From assembly GCA_016787265.1 (NCBI GenBank), contig JAEUVF010000013.1, positions 186,001 to 250,000 on the forward strand: a DNA stretch of 64,000 nt, written 5' to 3'. This DNA is from Flavipsychrobacter sp. (lineage in GTDB: Bacteria; Bacteroidota; Bacteroidia; Chitinophagales; Chitinophagaceae). A model generated the notes under the pieces. It saw nothing but the letters and a program-made list of their open reading frames with translations. It was not told the origin of the DNA and searched no databases. The first letter of the stretch is position 1; each line of letters starts with the position of its first letter. A program made the translations under genes and the position numbers. This document shows, piece by piece, positions 35,323 to 44,833 of the stretch.

Positions 35323-36342
35323 ATGAAAAAATTATCCCTTGTACTGATCGGAATGGGTCGTATTGGAAAGATCCACCTGAATAATATTTTACGTCATTTT
35401 CCGGAAGTGCAGATTTCGGGTGTGGCTGACCGTGATTATAATCCTGACCAGTTTGCGCGTGAATATACCACCATACCTTTTTCGCGTGATGCTGCGGAGC
35501 TGGTATCAAAACCAGAAGTGGATGCCGTATTGATTTGTACTCCAACCAGTACACATGCGGATATGATACGCCTTGCATTGCAGCATGGTAAACATATTTT
35601 TTGTGAGAAGCCGGTAGATCTTTCCCTGAACACTACCAAACAATTGGTAGACCAGGTGCAGCAGTCTGGTATCAAAATGATGCTGGGTTTCAACCGTCGG
35701 TTCGATCCTGATTTTCTGCATGCACAAAGGCAACTTAAAGAGGGCAGGATCGGTGAAGTTCAAATTGTGAAAATTACCAGTCGTGATCCGGGCTTACCTC
35801 CGATTGATTATATCAAACATTCAGGGGGGCTCTTTATGGATATGGTTATTCATGATTTCGATATGGCCCGTTATCTCATGCAAAAAGAAGTTAAAGAAGT
35901 ATATGCGCAGGGACGAGTATTAGTGGATCCGAAAGTAGGAGAGGCTGGTGACATTGATACGGCTCTTACAACCCTGATCTTTGAAGACGATTCCTATGCA
36001 GTGATTGACAACAGCAGGGAAGCAATCTACGGGTACGACCAGCGACTTGAGATCTTTGGCAATAAAGGCATGTTACAGGTAGAGAATAATCTGCATAACC
36101 GCAATATTGTGTATGATAAGCAGGGGATTCATCATTCGCTCCCACTTGATTTTTTCATGGATCGATATGCCGCTTCCTACCTGAATGAAATGAAGTTTTT
36201 TATTGAAGCTCTTCTAAACAACCAGCCGATTCCGGTAAGCGGACAGGATGGATTGGAAGCAGTAGTGATCGCAACAGCTGCTAAATGGTCGGTGGAGAAA
36301 AAAAGGCCGGTAAGCATCGCAGAAGTAAAAGCTATTTTGTAA
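35323..36342 (+). CDS. iolG: Inositol 2-dehydrogenase (Gfo/Idh/MocA)
   Basis: A 339-residue NAD(P) oxidoreductase. The Rossmann start is LVLIGMGRIGKIHLNNI, EKP (FCEKPVDLS) is the conserved sugar-dehydrogenase motif, and GGLFMDMVIHDFDMARYLM provides the catalytic Asp/His with the upstream Lys of EKP. It oxidises myo-inositol to scyllo-inosose, the first committed step. Gfo/Idh enzymes vary in substrate, so the gene call rests on sequence (YEYSRDPGxPP-like SRDPGLPPIDYIKHSGG is IolG-typical) and on the operon. A lacI-family gene starts 23 bases after it. Confidence 0.92.
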   Translation: MKKLSLVLIGMGRIGKIHLNNILRHFPEVQISGVADRDYNPDQFAREYTTIPFSRDAAELVSKPEVDAVLICTPTSTHADMIRLALQHGKHIFCEKPVDLSLNTTKQLVDQVQQSGIKMMLGFNRRFDPDFLHAQRQLKEGRIGEVQIVKITSRDPGLPPIDYIKHSGGLFMDMVIHDFDMARYLMQKEVKEVYAQGRVLVDPKVGEAGDIDTALTTLIFEDDSYAVIDNSREAIYGYDQRLEIFGNKGMLQVENNLHNRNIVYDKQGIHHSLPLDFFMDRYAASYLNEMKFFIEALLNNQPIPVSGQDGLEAVVIATAAKWSVEKKRPVSIAEVKAIL

Positions 36343-36365
36343 CTATGCCGGGCTAGACCCAACTC

Positions 36366-37406
36366 ATGGCAAAAAAAGTTTCCATAAAAGACATTGCTGC
36401 AGCTGCCGGTGTATCGGCAACTACGGTTTCCATTGTGTTAAATGGAAGGGCCAGGGAAATGAAGATCAGTGAAAACATGGCCAGTAAAATAGAGAAGCTG
36501 GCGGAGAAAATGCAATACCGGCCCAATCATTTTGCGAAGGGGCTGCGTACCGGTAAAACCAATACCATCGGGCTGATTGTGGATGATATCTCCAACTATT
36601 TTTTCGGACATCTGGCCAAAGTGGTGGAAGAGGAAGCGGATAAAAAAGGGTACACCGTAATGTTCTGCAGCAGTGAAAACAATGAGGGGAAAAGCCGGAA
36701 TATCCTGAACATGCTGGTAGATAAACACATGGATGGTTATATTATAGCCCCTACCACTTTCATGCTGCCGGAGGTGGAAAAACTGATCGATGAAAAACGA
36801 CCTACGGTTTTGATTGACCGCTATTTTCCGGATCTGAATTCCAATTTTGTTACGGTTGATAATTTCAACGGTAGTCTGGATGCAGTGAATCACCTGGCTT
36901 CCAAAGGGATCAGAAAAATAGCACTTGTAACCAATGATACCGATCAGATTCAGATGCAGCAACGAATTGACGGCTATTTGGAAGGGCTTAAAAAAAATGG
37001 ATTGGCATTTGATAAAAGCCTGGTTAAGAAAATTCCTTTTGGCTGGCCCGAAGAAAAACAGGTAAAAGAGCTGGCCCAGTTTTTCAACAGGCAAAGAGCC
37101 GGATTTGACGCCGTTTTTTTTACTTCCAACAACCTCGGTGTAGCCGGGCTCGAAGCCTTTAGCAATTTGGGTATCAATGTTCCGGAACAGGTGTCTGTTA
37201 TCTGTTTCGATGATAATGATTTGTTTCGGCTTGGCAAACCCGGTATAACGGTAGTTAGTCAGCCGATCAAACAAATGGCCAAAAAGGCCGTGGAAGTGCT
37301 GGTCAGGCAAATTGAACAATCTGGAACCGAACCCTCCAATATCGTATTGGCAACTCAAATGGTTGAGCGGGATTCCGTTCTTAATAAGAGTACCCGTAAC
37401 CATTGA
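36366..37406 (+). CDS. LacI-family transcriptional regulator of the inositol operon
   Basis: A 346-residue regulator. The helix-turn-helix is KVSIKDIAAAAGVSATTVSIVLNG (two parts of the usual VTIKDVA..GVS..TVSxVLNG), followed by the hinge YRPNHFAKGLRTGKTNTIGL and a periplasmic-binding-type sensor domain (GYIIAPT, VTVDNFNGSLDAV, VSVICFDDNDLF, AVEVLVRQIEQ). It is the last gene of the inositol operon and probably represses it by binding the palindrome at 26481, with an inositol-derived inducer. In Bacillus the inositol repressor IolR is of the DeoR family, so a LacI regulator is a different solution. Confidence 0.93.
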   Translation: MAKKVSIKDIAAAAGVSATTVSIVLNGRAREMKISENMASKIEKLAEKMQYRPNHFAKGLRTGKTNTIGLIVDDISNYFFGHLAKVVEEEADKKGYTVMFCSSENNEGKSRNILNMLVDKHMDGYIIAPTTFMLPEVEKLIDEKRPTVLIDRYFPDLNSNFVTVDNFNGSLDAVNHLASKGIRKIALVTNDTDQIQMQQRIDGYLEGLKKNGLAFDKSLVKKIPFGWPEEKQVKELAQFFNRQRAGFDAVFFTSNNLGVAGLEAFSNLGINVPEQVSVICFDDNDLFRLGKPGITVVSQPIKQMAKKAVEVLVRQIEQSGTEPSNIVLATQMVERDSVLNKSTRNH

Positions 37407-37411
37407 TGTTT

Positions 37412-37436
37412 TATTTTTGCGGCTTACCAAAAGCCG
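37412..37436 (+). promoter_or_regulatory. -7 element TATTTTTG and adjoining hairpin
   Basis: TATTTTTG (37412-37419) fits TAnnTTTG, 21 bases before the ATG of the DUF481-like gene. The next bases, CGGCTT-ACCAA-AAGCCG (37420-37436), form a perfect 6-bp stem at the predicted 5' end of the mRNA; it may stabilise the transcript or, less likely, end the inositol operon. Only 5 bases separate the lacI stop from the -7 box. Confidence 0.5.
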
Positions 37437-37440
37437 AATC

Positions 37441-38202
37441 ATGAGGACAATCGGATTACTTCTTGGATGGCTCCTGATATCTGTTCCAGGTATCGCCCAA
37501 AAGGAAGACAGTGTATTTAAAAAAGAGCCGGATACCACTATTTATCGCATTGGTTTTACCGGTACAGGAAATATCAACCGGACGGCGGTCAATGGGACTA
37601 CTTATATCTTTAATAATTCGCTGCGCTTTAGTGTAGATAAAAAGATATTGACGGTAAATGCATTCAGTAACTGGATTTATGGGCAGAATCCAATCCGTAA
37701 AACGAACAATGATTTTCTGTTTATTGTAGATGCCGATTTATTCAAGCATACCCGCAAATTGTATTATTGGGGACTGGCCGGTTATGAAAAAAGTCTTTCT
37801 TTAAAAATTTATGATCGTTACCAGTTTGGAGGTGGAATTGGATATACACTGGTTAACTCCAATAAGCTTAATCTCGTAGTTTCTAATGGATTGCTTTATG
37901 AAAAATCAGCGCTTCGGGAACCTGATAAATATGGCAGAACCGGGTACGAAACAATACGAAATTCCCTTCGGTTAAAGAACCGGCTGATTTTGTATGAACT
38001 GATAACCCTGGATGGCGTTCATTTCTGGCAGCAGTCTTTCGCAGATGGAGAAGATTATATTTTCAGAACTACCAATACCGTTTCGTTTCGGTTGAAAAAA
38101 TGGTTAAGCCTCACAGTTGGGTTGACTTATAATAAAGTGAAATTTACAGAGTCAGAAAACCTCCTGTTCAACTATGGACTAACGCTTGAAAATATTTTTT
38201 AA
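37441..38202 (+). CDS. DUF481-like exported protein
   Basis: A 253-residue protein with a signal peptide (MRTIGLLLGWLLISVPGIAQ). The mature part is a beta-barrel-like series of amphipathic strands (IYRIGFTGTGNINRTAVNG, RFSVDKKILTVNAFSNWIYG, YDRYQFGGGIGYTLVN) and ends FNYGLTLENIF, resembling the DUF481 outer-membrane family. I start at 37441, because an in-frame ATG at 37312 lies inside lacI and adds no signal peptide. Role is unknown. It has its own promoter and is not necessarily part of inositol metabolism. Confidence 0.7.
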   Translation: MRTIGLLLGWLLISVPGIAQKEDSVFKKEPDTTIYRIGFTGTGNINRTAVNGTTYIFNNSLRFSVDKKILTVNAFSNWIYGQNPIRKTNNDFLFIVDADLFKHTRKLYYWGLAGYEKSLSLKIYDRYQFGGGIGYTLVNSNKLNLVVSNGLLYEKSALREPDKYGRTGYETIRNSLRLKNRLILYELITLDGVHFWQQSFADGEDYIFRTTNTVSFRLKKWLSLTVGLTYNKVKFTESENLLFNYGLTLENIF

Positions 38203-38203
38203 C

Positions 38204-38482
38204 TCAGGCACTGAGATTCAGGTCCGCAGTTTTCCCACCGGAGCTACATAAAGCAAAGCCTTTATGGGTAATCTTAACCAGGGTGAAACGTTCCTGTTGT
38301 TGCAATTCAACCAATCCCTCACGGGTTAGCTGGTGGATATGCTCAAGGATTGTGTCCCAGGGTAAAAACTGGCGCACAATGATTTGTGCCGGTTTGCAGG
38401 GATAACTGGTGGGATCCGAGTCATCCTTGACAATGTTGTAGATGGTTTGGAGAGTGGAATAGGGGTGATCCATATATGCCAA
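38204..38482 (-). CDS. Small winged-helix-like hypothetical protein
   Basis: A 92-residue protein that I do not recognise. The middle (IIVRQFLPWDTILEHIHQLTREGLVELQQ) looks like a winged-helix recognition part followed by a beta wing (FTLVKITHKGFAL), with no partner or effector domain. The second methionine (codon 4, MDHPYS) is an equally good start. Its 3' end is one base from the convergent DUF481 gene. A DNA-binding role is a guess from the fold pattern. Confidence 0.55.
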   Translation of the reverse strand: MAYMDHPYSTLQTIYNIVKDDSDPTSYPCKPAQIIVRQFLPWDTILEHIHQLTREGLVELQQQERFTLVKITHKGFALCSSGGKTADLNLSA

Positions 38483-38526
38483 AATAAGTGGATAAGTCCA
38501 AATCCAAAAACAAAGTTTTCAACATT

Positions 38527-41085
38527 TTATCCTTCACCCGTATCGCCACCCCCGTTTCGGTCGCCGCCATCCCTCTTTTTGAATAAATCAAGATCCTGGC
38601 GTCCAAAGCGATAGCTGAAAGTCAGACGTACTGTCCGCACATTCCACCGGCGATAAGAATCCTGGTAAAAGTTTTCAGTATCCGTTATGCTACCGAACCG
38701 GCGACTGTTGAAAACATCGTTTATATTGAATGTAAGGGTGCCTGCATTGTTTTTCAGGAAATCTTTCCGGATTGCAAAATCCATATAATATTGTTCCTTG
38801 GTCTTGCCCTGCGGCATAACCCGGGGAGATTCATATTCTCCCGATAACTGGAAAGAAAAATTATTGAAGAATTTAGCATCAGGCTGCTTGATCTTATAAT
38901 TCATCATCAGTTTGGTGCTCCAGTTAAAACCGGTATTGTTTAAATTAATTCCTTTTACATTGGCTTTCACATCCCTGTATTGCGCGTTGAAATTGGGTGT
39001 AATATCGAAGCTGTTTCCAATCCGCTGTTGCCAGGTAAGCTCAAGTCCCATTCTGTTGGTACGATCGGCATTTATGAATGTATTCAGGATTGCATTCGGA
39101 TCAATAGCAGCATTACCCAGGGCTTGATATTCTTGAGTACTAAGCGTATCGCTGTACATGGTAATATCTTCCGTATTGTTTGCGAAATAACTGGACACCA
39201 AAACATTTCCTGTACTGTAGGTCCGGTTATAGTTGAGCTCAAAAGCGTTGGTGAATTCAGGCCGGAGTTCAGGATTTCCCTTCCGTATATTTAACGGATC
39301 TGTAATATCTACATAAGGATTAATCTGCCAGAAATTTGGACGGCGAATCCTGCGGGAGAAATTTACCTGGATATCACTACCTTCTTTAACACTGTATGTG
39401 AGGTATAAACTTGGAAAGAACGCATTCAGCAAATTGTTCCCTTTAGAAGGATAGTCATATCCAAACTTACGTGAACTGTCAATCAATTCACCTGTAAAAC
39501 TTGACTGTTCAATCCGGAGACCAGCCTGGTATCCTAGTTTGCCAAGCTTGTTTGAATAGTTGCCATAGACGGCATTCACCATTTCCCGAAAACTATAATT
39601 ATTGCTCAAAGGAAGTTTGTTCATGTTTCCTGACTGAAGGGAGAAAACATCCAGTTTGTCTTTTGAGTAATTATGATAGGATCTTGCTCCAAATTCCAGC
39701 TTACTGTTTTCAGATAGCGGGTTTACATAATCCGTTTGAACGGTAACCTGTGTACCATTTCCCGTTGCGTCGTTGATTACAGTATTTGGGACTGAAACCA
39801 ACTGTCCTTCCATATTATAGAAAAGGTTGCGAATGTCCCCATTTCCTCCATTGGTTCCGGTATTAAAAGTGACATCGGCTGTCCATTCTTTTTCTGGCTT
39901 TGTATAGGTTCTTCTGTAATTTAATTGTGTGTTGGCACGATTGAAACTGAAATCATCTGTTGAAAAACGCTGACCGGTTTGGGTAGGCTGACCATTTGCT
40001 GCGAAATATTGCTGGCGCTGTACTTCATCGTTTTCAAAAGCACCTTTAACGAAACCCTGTGAAATCGAAACACTGTTAAAATCATTTATGTCATAGTCTA
40101 TGCCAAAACGGACAGAAGAAAACTTACGCATTCTTTCTCTTTCGGTCTGCTGATTAAAAAAATCAGTTATCTGGCCATTGCTTTTATTTTCGCGATAAGC
40201 TTCTCCCTTTGCAATACCCCCCGACTGGTTATAATTTCCGCTGGCAAATAAATTCACCTTGTTTTTACGGTAGTTCAGGCTGAGTCCACCGTTAAACAGC
40301 TCTGGGGTTCCTGCACCAAGTGTAACAACTCCGTTCATTCCGCCCTTGCGGTTTTTTTTCAGTATAATATTGATAATACCACCTGTACTTCCAGCATCGT
40401 ATTTAGCAGAAGGGTTGGTAATTACTTCCACCCGGTCAATGTCATCAGACGGAATTTGTTCAAGCGAAAGAATAGTAGGACGTCCGTTTACAAAAATCTG
40501 GGGAGAATTGTTTCTCAGTGAAACACTGCCATTAACATCAACTGAAAGGGAAGGGATCTGTCTCATCAGATCAACGGCATTACCGCCTTTACTGGTAATT
40601 GCTGCATCCGCATTGAAGATCCTTCTGTCGACACCAACGGTCATTAATGGCTTTCTGGCTGTCACAACCACAGTTGCCAAACTGGAGGCTTCTGTTGAAA
40701 GATTGATCTCTCCCAATTCATAAGCACTGATGCCGGTTAAAATATTAACGGGCATTTCTTCCATTCCAAAACCAACCGCACTGATTTGGATAATCGTACG
40801 AATACCTCTTGGAGCAGTAATCACAAATTTACCCTCCGGATCAGTAATGGAAATATTAGTTAATGTATCAGCATCAGCTCCTTCTCTTCGAACTGCAGTT
40901 AAAGCAGTGATAGAAGCAGATGCTACCACACTTCCCGTTTTTGCATCTTTTACAATACCGGTAATTTTAATCCGATCATCAGCTGGTGCTTGTGCATTTG
41001 CCTTGGAAATAAATGGTAAGGTTGCAAACAGGAATATAAAATACCGATAAAAAGGGGCCAATATTTCTGAGGTTCTACGTGTCAT
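38527..41085 (-). CDS. TonB-dependent receptor-like outer membrane barrel protein (OMP_b-brl_3 type)
   Basis: An 852-residue outer-membrane receptor without an N-terminal TonB box typical of siderophore receptors. Domains: signal region ending ISKANA, carboxypeptidase-regulatory-like fold (KITGIVKDAKTGSVVASASITA), plug-like domain (GGNAVDLMRQIPSLSVDVNGSV, PSDDIDRVEVITNPSAKYDAGSTGGIINIIL) and a long barrel of the 'outer membrane beta-barrel family' type ending with a low-complexity Asp/Gly-rich tail (after SYRFGRQDLDLF). I use ATG 41085: the upstream in-frame GTG at 41133 would abut the divergent rhamnosidase ATG. It diverges from the GH78 gene, so uptake of rhamnose-containing oligosaccharides is possible, but no SusD is present. 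Confidence 0.85.
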   Translation of the reverse strand: MTRRTSEILAPFYRYFIFLFATLPFISKANAQAPADDRIKITGIVKDAKTGSVVASASITALTAVRREGADADTLTNISITDPEGKFVITAPRGIRTIIQISAVGFGMEEMPVNILTGISAYELGEINLSTEASSLATVVVTARKPLMTVGVDRRIFNADAAITSKGGNAVDLMRQIPSLSVDVNGSVSLRNNSPQIFVNGRPTILSLEQIPSDDIDRVEVITNPSAKYDAGSTGGIINIILKKNRKGGMNGVVTLGAGTPELFNGGLSLNYRKNKVNLFASGNYNQSGGIAKGEAYRENKSNGQITDFFNQQTERERMRKFSSVRFGIDYDINDFNSVSISQGFVKGAFENDEVQRQQYFAANGQPTQTGQRFSTDDFSFNRANTQLNYRRTYTKPEKEWTADVTFNTGTNGGNGDIRNLFYNMEGQLVSVPNTVINDATGNGTQVTVQTDYVNPLSENSKLEFGARSYHNYSKDKLDVFSLQSGNMNKLPLSNNYSFREMVNAVYGNYSNKLGKLGYQAGLRIEQSSFTGELIDSSRKFGYDYPSKGNNLLNAFFPSLYLTYSVKEGSDIQVNFSRRIRRPNFWQINPYVDITDPLNIRKGNPELRPEFTNAFELNYNRTYSTGNVLVSSYFANNTEDITMYSDTLSTQEYQALGNAAIDPNAILNTFINADRTNRMGLELTWQQRIGNSFDITPNFNAQYRDVKANVKGINLNNTGFNWSTKLMMNYKIKQPDAKFFNNFSFQLSGEYESPRVMPQGKTKEQYYMDFAIRKDFLKNNAGTLTFNINDVFNSRRFGSITDTENFYQDSYRRWNVRTVRLTFSYRFGRQDLDLFKKRDGGDRNGGGDTGEG

Positions 41086-41133
41086 TTTGCAAAGGAAGCC
41101 AATAAAACCTGAAGGTTTCCTTAAATTTAACAC

Positions 41134-43821
41134 ATGAGTATAGTTTTTCGTTTAGTTTCAGTAGTATTTATTGTAAATACAGTATTTGCCGGGCAAATTT
41201 TGGGACAAAACAGGACAGTGCAGGATGGTTTGTCTCGTATAGGGGTAACCGTTAGTTCTTTGTCTGTTGAAAACCTGATTAATCCAATTGGACTTGATCA
41301 ATCCAACCCCCGGTTCAGATGGAAAATCAACAGTTTGGATAAATCAGTTCGAAGCACTGCATTTGAACTTGAGTTTTGTACAGATACCAACTTTGTAAAA
41401 AAAGGAGAACGTGCATTTCACCGGACCGGTAAAATTGTGTCACCGATATTGTTTTACAGATATAATGGACCTGAACTCCAGCCCTACATGCGCTATTTCT
41501 GGAGGATTCGTAACTGGGACCAGTTAGGATCAGTTTCACCCTATTCTGCCTGGGCATCCTTTGAAATGGGTAAAATGCATACCAGTAACTGGAAAGGAAG
41601 CTGGATCAGCGATAGTAAGTCAATCGATGAAAAGGCCTTGCCTCATTTCCGAAAAGAATTTACGGTTAGTAAAAAAATCCGGTCTGCCCGCGCCTATATT
41701 GCAGCAGGTGGATTATTTGAACTGAGCATGAATGGCAAACGGATCAGTGATGCATGGCTTGAGCCTACCTATACGAGGTATGATCGCCGTTTGTTGTATT
41801 GCACCTATGATATTACTGGTGAATTGATAAACGGAAATAATGCGGCAGGCGTTCTTTTAGGAAATGGATGGTACAATCACCAGTCAACTGCTGTTTGGGA
41901 TTTTCATAAAGCCCCCTGGCGGAATCGCCCCACTTTTGTATTGGATATTCGAATTGAATATGAAGATGGAACAGTGGAAACGATTGGTACCGATCGTGCG
42001 TGGAAAACACATACCGGACCGGTTATTTTCTCCAGCATTTATACTGCAGAACATTATGATGCGCGTTTGGAAATGCCAGGTTGGGATAAATCCGGATTTG
42101 TGGATACTACCTGGAGCAACTCCATTTATCGGTCGGCACCGGCTCCGCTGGTAACTGCACAGGCACTGCATCCGATACGTAGGGTAACGGAAATACCTGC
42201 TGTATCAATCCGAAAATTCAGTGATACTGTTTATGTGCTCGATATGGGACGTAATATTTCCGGTGTTTCGAGCATCCGGCTGAAAGGCAAACCTGGAACG
42301 GTTGTAAAGCTCCGGCATTCCGAACGACTGTATGAGAGTGGTCGAACAGATTTGTCCAATATCGATGTGCATTATCGTCCGCAGGATAATTCCGACCCTT
42401 TCCAGACAGATATCTTTATCCTTTCCGGCAAGGGAATGGAGGAGTTTAGTCCGCGGTTTAATTACAAAGGATTTCAATATGTTGAAGTAACAGCAAGTGA
42501 ACCAATTGAACTGACAAAAGAATCAGTAACGGCTTATTTCATGCATTCGGATATGCCGGTTACCGGTGCTGTCAGCAGTTCCAGTCCATTATTAAACAAA
42601 ATTTGGGCTGCCACTAATGCGTCTTATTTATCCAATATGTTTGGTTACCCAACGGATTGTCCGCAACGTGAAAAAAATGGCTGGACAGGAGATGCGCATA
42701 TAGCAAGTGAAACCGGCTTATTCAATTTTGATGGAATCACGGTGTATGAAAAGTGGTTACAGGATCACCTGGATGAACAGCAACCCAATGGAGTATTCCC
42801 ATCTATCATTCCCTCCAATGGGTGGGGATATGAATGGGGGAACGGTCCGGACTGGACCAGCACCATCGCGATCATACCCTGGAATGTATACCAGTTTTAT
42901 GGTGATACCAGTTTACTGGCACACACCTATGATGCATTGAAACGATATGTTCAGTATCTCGAAAGTATCAGTCCGGATGGCATTTGTTACTGGGGCCTTG
43001 GCGACTGGGTTCCTGTCAAATCCCAAACGCCTGTTGAATTTACATCCACCGCTTATTATTATACGGATGTTGTGATTTTAGCAAAAGCTGCCCGACTTCT
43101 TGGTAAATCGGTTGATGCTGACCGTTATACAGTACTTGCTGAAAAAATCTATGATTCTTTTCAGCGGAAGTTCTGGAATGCATCGAAAGGTATTTATGGT
43201 ACTGGATTACAAACGGAACTGAGTGTTGCGTTACACTGGAAGCTGGTTCCTGATAGTTTGATACCAGTAGTTGCAAAAGCATTGGCAAACCGGGTAGTGG
43301 CAGATGGCAGGCAGATTGATGTAGGGTTGCTGGGAACCAAAACCATCTTAAATGCATTAAGTGACAATGGATATGCCGACCTGGCGTATGAACTGGTATC
43401 AAGGGAAACATTTCCTTCCTGGGGCTGGTGGATAAAAAATGGTGCTACCACCCTGTATGAAAACTGGCCCATTAATGCCACATCTGATATTTCCATGAAT
43501 CACATCATGTTTGGTGAGATCGGCGCCTGGATGTATAAGGCCCTGGGTGGAATCAAACCAGATGAAACAGCACCAGGGTTTCAGGTGATTCGCCTCGAAC
43601 CCAATTTTCCTAAAAAGCTGGACCAGTTTTCCTGTAGTTATGAGTCGGTATGGGGACAGATTGAATCTGCCTGGGAGCGTACTGGAAATTCGGTCCGTTA
43701 CCGGGTTACCATACCGGCTGGTGCAACAGGCCTGCTTAGAATTCCGGCACAGGGAAAAACCGGAGCCCATTTCATGGAGTTAGGCTCCGGAGTTCATCAG
43801 TTTAACTGGAAGAATTTATAA
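41134..43821 (+). CDS. Alpha-L-rhamnosidase, glycoside hydrolase family 78
   Basis: An 895-residue exported glycosidase with a signal peptide (ending VFAGQILGQ). Order: N-terminal beta domains (VENLINPIGLDQSNPRFRW), rhamnosidase N domain (AYIAAGGLFELSMNGKRIS), and a six-hairpin catalytic barrel with the hallmark TDCPQREKNGWTGDAHIASE that carries the acid and base carboxylates, followed by a C-terminal beta domain. It removes terminal alpha-L-rhamnose from pectin (rhamnogalacturonan), flavonoid or saponin glycosides in the periplasm or outside. Its 3' end overlaps the convergent GH43 gene by 6 bases. TAAATTTA at 41122-41129 may act as a -7 box and would place transcription start at the ATG. 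Confidence 0.95.
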   Translation: MSIVFRLVSVVFIVNTVFAGQILGQNRTVQDGLSRIGVTVSSLSVENLINPIGLDQSNPRFRWKINSLDKSVRSTAFELEFCTDTNFVKKGERAFHRTGKIVSPILFYRYNGPELQPYMRYFWRIRNWDQLGSVSPYSAWASFEMGKMHTSNWKGSWISDSKSIDEKALPHFRKEFTVSKKIRSARAYIAAGGLFELSMNGKRISDAWLEPTYTRYDRRLLYCTYDITGELINGNNAAGVLLGNGWYNHQSTAVWDFHKAPWRNRPTFVLDIRIEYEDGTVETIGTDRAWKTHTGPVIFSSIYTAEHYDARLEMPGWDKSGFVDTTWSNSIYRSAPAPLVTAQALHPIRRVTEIPAVSIRKFSDTVYVLDMGRNISGVSSIRLKGKPGTVVKLRHSERLYESGRTDLSNIDVHYRPQDNSDPFQTDIFILSGKGMEEFSPRFNYKGFQYVEVTASEPIELTKESVTAYFMHSDMPVTGAVSSSSPLLNKIWAATNASYLSNMFGYPTDCPQREKNGWTGDAHIASETGLFNFDGITVYEKWLQDHLDEQQPNGVFPSIIPSNGWGYEWGNGPDWTSTIAIIPWNVYQFYGDTSLLAHTYDALKRYVQYLESISPDGICYWGLGDWVPVKSQTPVEFTSTAYYYTDVVILAKAARLLGKSVDADRYTVLAEKIYDSFQRKFWNASKGIYGTGLQTELSVALHWKLVPDSLIPVVAKALANRVVADGRQIDVGLLGTKTILNALSDNGYADLAYELVSRETFPSWGWWIKNGATTLYENWPINATSDISMNHIMFGEIGAWMYKALGGIKPDETAPGFQVIRLEPNFPKKLDQFSCSYESVWGQIESAWERTGNSVRYRVTIPAGATGLLRIPAQGKTGAHFMELGSGVHQFNWKNL

Positions 43822-44811
43822 GCGGGATTTTTTTACACCTTCTTTGGTGATTTTAACCGGAAGGATAAAACCATTCTCGTCGAAACGCATAAGATCGATA
43901 CAGGTTTCTCTTGAATTACCATCCTTTTCGGTAAGGGGCCGACGATGGTAAATGATATAATGCTGGTCGGTTTTTGGATGACGGATAACGGAATGATGTC
44001 CGGCGCCATTGGCAATTGCGGGATCCTGTTGCAGAATTTTCCCAATTCTTTTGAATGGGCCCATTGGTGAATCAGCTATCGCGTATGCTACACTGTAATC
44101 GGGACCGGTCCAGCCGCCTTCCGACCACATAAAATAGTATTTACCGTTACGCTTAAATACAAATGGGCCCTCCACATATTTCTCCGGAGTAATTTCTTTG
44201 AAAGTGGTACCGTCGTCAAAGGGAATAAATCCTGTAAAGTCTGGGTTGAGTTTTGCAATATTGCAATGTCTCCAGCCACCATAATACAGATAATACTGAC
44301 CATCGTCATCCCTGAAAACAAATTGATCAATGGGTTGTGCACCATTGTGAAAGCGATCAATCAGCGGTTTTCCAATATGGTCTTTAAACGGACCAGCCGG
44401 ATTATCTGCTACTGCTACACCAATACCACCATATTCCTGGTTGCTCTGAATATCATTCGCACCAAAAAACAGAAAATAACGATTGTCTTTTTCAATAATT
44501 GAAGGCGCCCATACAGCCCGACGTGCCCATTTAATGGCACTCGTATCGAGAATACGACTATGTTTGGTCCAGGTTTTAAGATCGCGTGAAGAAAACGCGT
44601 CAAAAAATACCTGTTTGTCGTAGGGAGCCGAGTAGGTGGGATAAATCCAGTACTGTTTCCCAAAAATGATGGCCTCAGGATCGGCATACCATCCGGGAAA
44701 CAAGGGATTGCCACTCATGTTGCGGGATTTGTTTTCGTTTTGCGCTACAACAGATTGCAGCAGCAAAATATTCAGGGCAAAAATGAAAGCGGTATGTAGT
44801 TTAGTTTGCAT
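43816..44811 (-). CDS. Glycoside hydrolase family 43 enzyme
   Basis: A 331-residue five-bladed beta-propeller hydrolase. GWYADPEAIIFG contains the catalytic base Asp, RAVWAPSIIEKDNRYFLFF the pKa-modulating Asp region, and VEGPFVFKRNGKYYFMWSEG the acid Glu; the C-terminal part ends with GHHSVIRHPKTDQHYIIYHRR. Typical activities are arabinofuranosidase, endo-arabinanase or beta-xylosidase, so with the neighbouring rhamnosidase it fits pectin or arabinan side-chain use. The start is set at ATG 44811 (MQTKLHTAFIFALNILLL, a good signal peptide), 7 codons inside the longest frame. Substrate specificity is not decidable. Confidence 0.88.
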   Translation of the reverse strand: MQTKLHTAFIFALNILLLQSVVAQNENKSRNMSGNPLFPGWYADPEAIIFGKQYWIYPTYSAPYDKQVFFDAFSSRDLKTWTKHSRILDTSAIKWARRAVWAPSIIEKDNRYFLFFGANDIQSNQEYGGIGVAVADNPAGPFKDHIGKPLIDRFHNGAQPIDQFVFRDDDGQYYLYYGGWRHCNIAKLNPDFTGFIPFDDGTTFKEITPEKYVEGPFVFKRNGKYYFMWSEGGWTGPDYSVAYAIADSPMGPFKRIGKILQQDPAIANGAGHHSVIRHPKTDQHYIIYHRRPLTEKDGNSRETCIDLMRFDENGFILPVKITKEGVKKSRL

Positions 44812-44833
44812 AAGGCAAACTAATAATTGCAAC

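Noticed and set aside
36438..37538. Long antisense open frame (about 366 codons) across the LacI-family gene
   Set aside because: The sense protein is a full LacI regulator; the antisense translation is low-complexity in codon terms and has no motif.
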